Shown piece by piece: positions 5,642-9,567 of a DNA stretch of 9,567 bases. The notes beneath the pieces were generated by a model. The model was given only the letters and a program-made list of their open reading frames with translations. It made no database searches and was not told the origin of the DNA. A program made the position numbers and the translations under genes. Source of the stretch: Verrucomicrobiota bacterium (GTDB lineage Bacteria > Verrucomicrobiota > Verrucomicrobiia > Limisphaerales > UBA11320); the NCBI GenBank assembly GCA_016871475.1, contig VHDG01000096.1, positions 1-9,567 of the forward strand, written 5' to 3'. The first letter of the stretch is position 1; every line of letters begins with the position of its first letter.

Positions 5642-7420
5642 TCAATAGACGTCACGCTGATATCGTTTGGATGTCTTGAGGGCGTTGACGTATTCCCTGG
5701 CCTGGTCCGGATTACGTTGCGCGGCGATCTCGATGACCCGATGCAAGGCAGCATCGACATCCTTCGCCATGCGGCTGGCATCACCACACACGTAGAAGTG
5801 TGCGCCATCCTCCAACCAGTTGAAGAGCTCGCGCGCATTCTCAAGCATCCGTTGTTGCACATAGATCTTCTCGTCCTGGTCTCTGGAAAACGCCAGATCC
5901 AGACGATTCAGGATCCCTGCGCTCTTCTGAGCCTGGAGTTCCTCTCGATAAAGGAAGTCGGTCGATGATCGTTGATCTCCGAAGAAGAGCCAGTTGCGAC
6001 CCTGTGCTCCGCCAGCGCTGCGCTCCTGCAGAAAGGCCCGGAAGGGAGCGATTCCGGTTCCGGGTCCCACCATGATCATGGGAACCTTCGGATCGGCCGG
6101 AGGACGGAAATTGTCGTTCCTGTGAACAAAGATGGGAACAGGCGAGCCTCCCGCGCGTTCCGCCAGAAAAGTGGAGCAGACCCCCTTGCGTTGCCGGCCC
6201 AGGCTTTCATAGCGAACAATGCCGACGGTCAGGTGAACACGCTTGGGATGCGCCTTGGGACTGGAGGAAATACTGTAAAGCCTCGGCTGAAGTCTTCGGA
6301 GCATGGCAACCAACTCCCGTGCTGTGGTCCTTGCCCCGGGGTGCTGGAGCAGCAGGTCGATGATCTCACGGCCGCGCAGGAATGCTGAGAGCTCTCCGTT
6401 CACGTTCGGATCCGTGAGTTTCACCAGCTGTTCCTCGCGGGTCCTGACGGCCAGGTGTGCGATGAGGGCCTTCGGAATTCGAGTGATCTCGAAGTGGTGC
6501 GACAAGGCTTCGAAGAGGGAAAGTTCCAGCCCGTTCGATACCGGAACAATCTCCTCCGGATCTGCGTGCAGCGTTGAGATGAGGTCAGACACCAGGGCCG
6601 GGCAGTTCGAGGGGATCACTCCGAGAGCGTCACCCGCCTGGTACTGAACGGTGGGATCTGTGAGTTCGAATTCAAAATGCCGCGTTTCCTTGGCGGATCC
6701 TTCGCCATTGAGCAGTCGATTCACCAGGAGTGCGGAGGGGTAAGGACACTCCCTGGTGCCTGAGACAGCTGACTCTTTGGCAACCGGAGTCACGGCATCG
6801 CCCCCGGACGGGGTCACCCCTGTCTGCCCGACTCCTGCGGATAGCTCCTTGAGGGATTTGTCCAACCATCCGGCAAACGCAGCTTCATAGTCCGTGTCGC
6901 ATTCGGCACACGGCAGGATCCGATGAGCTCCAAGTGCCTCCAGACGGGCATCAACGGATTTCCCGAAGGCGCAGAACTTCGGGTAATTCGTGTCGCCGAG
7001 CGCGCAGACCGTGTAGCGGGCCTTGTGATGAGGCGCCTCAGCACTGTTGAGGCCCTCCCAGAATGACTTGGCTGTGTCGGGTGGTTCTCCGTCGCCGTAG
7101 GTGCTCGTGATGACCATCAGGGAGGGTGAGGAGGCGCATTCCTTGATGGGAGTCGAAGCCATGTCGTGAAGGACAGGTGCGAATCCACGCTTCGTGGCTT
7201 CCTTCGATGCTCTCTTGGCGAGCTTCTCAGCGGTGCCCGTTTGTGACCCAAAGACAATCGTCAGTGGCATGAGCGAAGGTGCCGCAGCCGGCGTTGGAGC
7301 GGAGGAAGGGGCAGTCGTCCTGGAGAAAAGACCTGCCAGGAATCCGTTGAGATAAGCGCGCTGCTCGATCGAGAAGGGTGCGTTCTCCGGGATCTGCGGA
7401 ATGAGAGCGGGTGGGTTCAT
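5642..7420 (-). CDS. cysJ: CysJ-type NADPH diflavin reductase (sulfite reductase flavoprotein alpha-like), probable electron donor to NirA
   Basis: Cytoplasmic flavoprotein moving electrons from NADPH through FAD and FMN to a siroheme enzyme. At 592 residues it is close to E. coli CysJ (599). A short N-terminal motif (FSIEQRAYLNGFLAGL, 16-31) precedes an Ala/Pro linker. The flavodoxin domain starts at IVFGSQTGTAEKL (55-67) and includes STYGDGEPP (106-114) and ALGDTNYPKFC (140-150). The FAD-binding motif RLYSISSS is at 380-387. NADPH-binding motifs are GPGTGIAPFR (452-461) and YVCGDASRMAKD (543-554). It ends in RYQRDVY with the usual terminal aromatic residue. ATG 7420 overlaps the nirA stop by ATGA, so the two proteins are probably made together. 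Because its partner here is NirA rather than CysI, its job is probably nitrite rather than sulfite reduction; that is inference. AGGA lies 12 bases before the ATG. Confidence 0.92.
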   Translation of the reverse strand: MNPPALIPQIPENAPFSIEQRAYLNGFLAGLFSRTTAPSSAPTPAAAPSLMPLTIVFGSQTGTAEKLAKRASKEATKRGFAPVLHDMASTPIKECASSPSLMVITSTYGDGEPPDTAKSFWEGLNSAEAPHHKARYTVCALGDTNYPKFCAFGKSVDARLEALGAHRILPCAECDTDYEAAFAGWLDKSLKELSAGVGQTGVTPSGGDAVTPVAKESAVSGTRECPYPSALLVNRLLNGEGSAKETRHFEFELTDPTVQYQAGDALGVIPSNCPALVSDLISTLHADPEEIVPVSNGLELSLFEALSHHFEITRIPKALIAHLAVRTREEQLVKLTDPNVNGELSAFLRGREIIDLLLQHPGARTTARELVAMLRRLQPRLYSISSSPKAHPKRVHLTVGIVRYESLGRQRKGVCSTFLAERAGGSPVPIFVHRNDNFRPPADPKVPMIMVGPGTGIAPFRAFLQERSAGGAQGRNWLFFGDQRSSTDFLYREELQAQKSAGILNRLDLAFSRDQDEKIYVQQRMLENARELFNWLEDGAHFYVCGDASRMAKDVDAALHRVIEIAAQRNPDQAREYVNALKTSKRYQRDVY

Positions 7421-9252
7421 GGGGTAAATAATTCCTGCAAGGCTTTGAGCTCGTGGCGACGTGTGAACTCGATGAACGCCTCACCGGTCTTCCGCAGGTT
7501 CAGAAATGTTTTCAGAATGTGCTCGATCAGCCCCGGGACTGCATCAAAGGAGATCCCCGTAAAAACCTGCCGGCCAATCCCGGCATCTGCCCCCATGCCG
7601 CCACCCAGAACAATGTGGTAACCCTCCACAGTCTGGCCATTCACGTTCACTCCCACTCCCTGCAATCCGATGTCGCCACAATAATGCTGCGCGCAGGAGT
7701 TGGGACATCCGGTGAAGTGGATGTTGATGGGATGGTCCAGCGCTATCCGTGAACGGAGATGATCGGCCAGTTGAACCGCGTGGGATTTGGTGTCTGCCGC
7801 CGCATACTTGCAACCCTGGTTCCCCGTGCACGCAACCAGGCCACCTGCGATGTGCGAGGTCTTGGTAGGGAATCCAACCCGTTCCAAAGCACGCTCCGCC
7901 GTCGCCAGGAACGCGTCGCTGATGTCCGTCAGTATGAAATTCTGCCAGGGCGTGAGGCGTATGGACCCTGAACCATAGTGCTCCGCAATCTCAGCCACGC
8001 GCCGCATCTGTCGCGAAGACATGATCCCGACGGGAACAATGGCTCCCAGATAGTTGAGGCCCTTCTGCGACTGTTTGTAGGCTCCGATGTGCCCATGTTT
8101 GACGGCGGGACGTCGGGAAGCGCAGCTGGCTCGGGGGACGCTCATCAGATCGAAGGCGAGTTTCTTCTGGGTTTCCTCGATGAACCGGTCGGAGCCCCAG
8201 CGATCGATCAAATACTTGAGGCGGGCCTTCTTCCTGTCTGTGCGATCCCCGTTCTCTGCGAATACCCGGATCATGGCGGCGGCGACCGCAACGGCCTGAT
8301 GGGGCTGAATGAGGATTCCGCAGTCCGAGGCCAGCTGCTTATGTCCGCTGATGCCCGCCAGCTCCACCCTGAACGCGATCCCCGGGGCGAGCTCGGCGGG
8401 TTGATGGGCTCGGACGGATGTGCCGGTGAGTGAGTGCGGGACTGTCACCGCCATGAAGCCGATGTCGTTTGTGTCGGCGGCGGTGTCGATGGCGCCCCCA
8501 CCTTCGAAAGCCACATTGAACTTTCTCGGAAGGCCGTAGAGATCCCGGCTGTTGAGAATGTAGTGATGGAGGGCGCGGGCGAATGGACGAGTGTCGATCA
8601 GCTCCTGCGGATCCACCCCTGCGGCCGGCGAAGCGGTGATGTTGCGAATGTTGTCCACGCCGCTGCCCCTGGAAGTCAAGCCGAGCGACTGAAGGCGGGT
8701 CACGACGTTGACAAGGTTGCGTGGAGCAATCTCGCGGATCTGGAGGTTCGAACGTGTCGTGATGGCGGCCTTCCCGTTGCCATAGTCATCTGACAACTGA
8801 GCCAGTCCCCGCATCTGGGCTGCGGTTAGTTCGCCGGCCGGAATCCTGCAGCGGAGCATGAAGCTGTTCTGCGCAGGCGCGACATGAAACATTCCAAAGT
8901 AGCGGAAGCGAAAGTTGTTTTCGTCGCTCGGGAATCTATCTGCCTCCGCGTGTTCCACCAGCCGGTCCCAACTGTCCAAGGGGTTTTCTGAATGTTTCCA
9001 GAGCTCTTGTTTGGTGACCTCACTGAGGGCGAAGCCGTGGATGGTTTCCTCCTCCGTGGCAGCTGCCTGATTGGTCGCGCCCTCCGTTCCCACCGCAGTC
9101 AACCGGCCGGAGGCATCCTGGCCCACATAAGGGGTCCATTGACCACGTACGACCCCCTCGAGAAAACCGGACAGATACTCCTTCTGCTCGGGTGTGAAGG
9201 TCCTGGCCTCCGGGGCATCGAAGGAAATGGCTGTTAATTCAGCGGCTTTCAT
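7417..9252 (-). CDS. nirA: Ferredoxin-type (NirA) assimilatory nitrite reductase, siroheme/[4Fe-4S]
   Basis: Six-electron reduction of nitrite to ammonium in the cytoplasm. In the 611-residue protein, Cys475, Cys481, Cys516 and Cys520 (C-x5-C and C-x3-C in ACTGNQGC and TGCPNSC) hold the [4Fe-4S] cluster bridged to siroheme. ITTRSNLQIR (164-173), DNIRNITASP (200-209), TRPFARALH (221-229) and LPRKFNV (241-247) carry the basic residues expected around siroheme and substrate. The DNIRNITASPAAGVDP stretch favours nitrite reductase over sulfite reductase CysI. An N-terminal extension of about 90 residues contains FTPEQKEYLSGFLEGV (19-34), nearly the same motif as in the neighbouring flavoprotein. 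Its ATG lies inside the preceding nitrate reductase gene (14-base overlap), and its stop overlaps cysJ by four bases. No Shine-Dalgarno is visible, which suggests reliance on coupling. The natural donor could be ferredoxin or the CysJ-like protein. Confidence 0.94.
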   Translation of the reverse strand: MKAAELTAISFDAPEARTFTPEQKEYLSGFLEGVVRGQWTPYVGQDASGRLTAVGTEGATNQAAATEEETIHGFALSEVTKQELWKHSENPLDSWDRLVEHAEADRFPSDENNFRFRYFGMFHVAPAQNSFMLRCRIPAGELTAAQMRGLAQLSDDYGNGKAAITTRSNLQIREIAPRNLVNVVTRLQSLGLTSRGSGVDNIRNITASPAAGVDPQELIDTRPFARALHHYILNSRDLYGLPRKFNVAFEGGGAIDTAADTNDIGFMAVTVPHSLTGTSVRAHQPAELAPGIAFRVELAGISGHKQLASDCGILIQPHQAVAVAAAMIRVFAENGDRTDRKKARLKYLIDRWGSDRFIEETQKKLAFDLMSVPRASCASRRPAVKHGHIGAYKQSQKGLNYLGAIVPVGIMSSRQMRRVAEIAEHYGSGSIRLTPWQNFILTDISDAFLATAERALERVGFPTKTSHIAGGLVACTGNQGCKYAAADTKSHAVQLADHLRSRIALDHPINIHFTGCPNSCAQHYCGDIGLQGVGVNVNGQTVEGYHIVLGGGMGADAGIGRQVFTGISFDAVPGLIEHILKTFLNLRKTGEAFIEFTRRHELKALQELFTP

Positions 9253-9567
9253 GGATTTCGACGTTGCTTGAAGTGCTGGAGGGACGGATTCGCACAGGAC
9301 AGTGCTTGTAACTGGGCTGACGCGACTGGGGATCGTACTCAGGTTGGGTCAAGCGGTTCGTGATGTCGTAGTGCATCGGAATGAAAACGTGGCCGCGTTG
9401 CACGGAGGGTGTCACGAATGCGACGCACTCCACAGAGCCTGCCGCCGATTCCACGCATGTTCTCTGTTGGCAGGTAATGCCCAGCTCACGGGCATCCTCG
9501 GGGTGGATCTCCACGTAGGGGTCTTGCGGGTACAGGCTCCTCAGCACAGCAGATTTGCCTGTTCGTG
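9239..9567 (-). CDS. Assimilatory nitrate reductase (NasA-like molybdopterin oxidoreductase), C-terminal fragment, N-terminus off the right edge
   Basis: Only the last 108 codons are in the window. The frame is open at the edge and ends at TGA 9239. The fragment begins RTGKSAVLRSLYPQ and continues with PYVEIHPEDARELGI, the start of the molybdopterin-dinucleotide-binding domain, then HVFIPMHYDITNRLTQP and YDPQSRQPSYKHCPVRI. The N-R-L-T, D-P-x-S-x-Q-P and Y-K-x-C-x-V-R pattern is characteristic of the C-terminus of NasA-type cytoplasmic nitrate reductases. The short serine-rich tail after it overlaps the nirA start by 14 bases. This is a separate gene from the molybdoenzyme at the left edge, so the cluster has two such enzymes. 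Whether an FeS or flavin domain is attached at the N-terminus cannot be seen. The operon promoter presumably lies further right, outside the window. Confidence 0.85.
   Translation of the reverse strand, partial: RTGKSAVLRSLYPQDPYVEIHPEDARELGITCQQRTCVESAAGSVECVAFVTPSVQRGHVFIPMHYDITNRLTQPEYDPQSRQPSYKHCPVRIRPSSTSSNVEIHESR

Noticed and set aside
5469..5642. 57-codon minus-strand frame starting at TGATG on the cysJ stop
   Set aside because: The overlap is typical of coupled genes, but the product is low-complexity (Ser/Pro/Arg), has no hydrophobic or domain pattern, and lies in the spacer. Not enough to call a gene.
1..9567. CRISPR arrays, tRNA or rRNA genes, insertion sequences, attachment sites
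   Set aside because: I looked for spaced direct repeats, terminal inverted repeats with a transposase, and RNA gene signatures, and saw none.

Overview
The window holds one dense, minus-strand operon for assimilating nitrate and nitrite nitrogen. Every gene I can support is read from right to left. Base composition is moderately GC-rich. The gene set combines an iron-sulfur/membrane-anchor fusion, an alginate-export-type porin, a NirA nitrite reductase paired with a CysJ-type flavoprotein, and few clear Shine-Dalgarno sites. This resembles nitrate clusters of Verrucomicrobiota or Planctomycetota. That placement is an inference from gene content, and I see no rRNA or other marker gene.

Layout in transcription order: (1) 9567-9239, the C-terminal end of a molybdopterin nitrate reductase that enters from the right edge. 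(2) 9252-7417, nirA, a siroheme/[4Fe-4S] nitrite reductase. (3) 7420-5642, cysJ-like NADPH diflavin reductase, overlapping nirA by ATGA. (4) 5641-5101, a gene-poor gap whose last part is a broken remnant of a nitrate-type ABC transporter (permease tail plus ATPase head, stopped inside Walker A). (5) 5099-3606, a secreted outer-membrane porin. (6) 3580-1883, a four-cluster ferredoxin subunit fused to a DmsC-like membrane anchor. (7) 1886-1, a second molybdopterin oxidoreductase, overlapping the previous gene by ATGA and running off the left edge. Gene 7 is open across all 1,886 bases.

Proposed cooperation: the porin admits a small or anionic substrate through the outer membrane. One or both molybdoenzymes reduce nitrate to nitrite. 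NirA reduces nitrite to ammonium, with electrons probably supplied by the co-translated CysJ-like protein from NADPH. Gene 7 has no twin-arginine signal, while its partner carries a DmsC-like anchor, so the complex may be a membrane-tethered nitrate reductase facing the cytoplasm and fed by quinol. NirA and the flavoprotein share a short N-terminal motif that may reflect docking. The inner-membrane ABC transporter expected at this position has been lost, so uptake must depend on another transporter, possibly outside the window.
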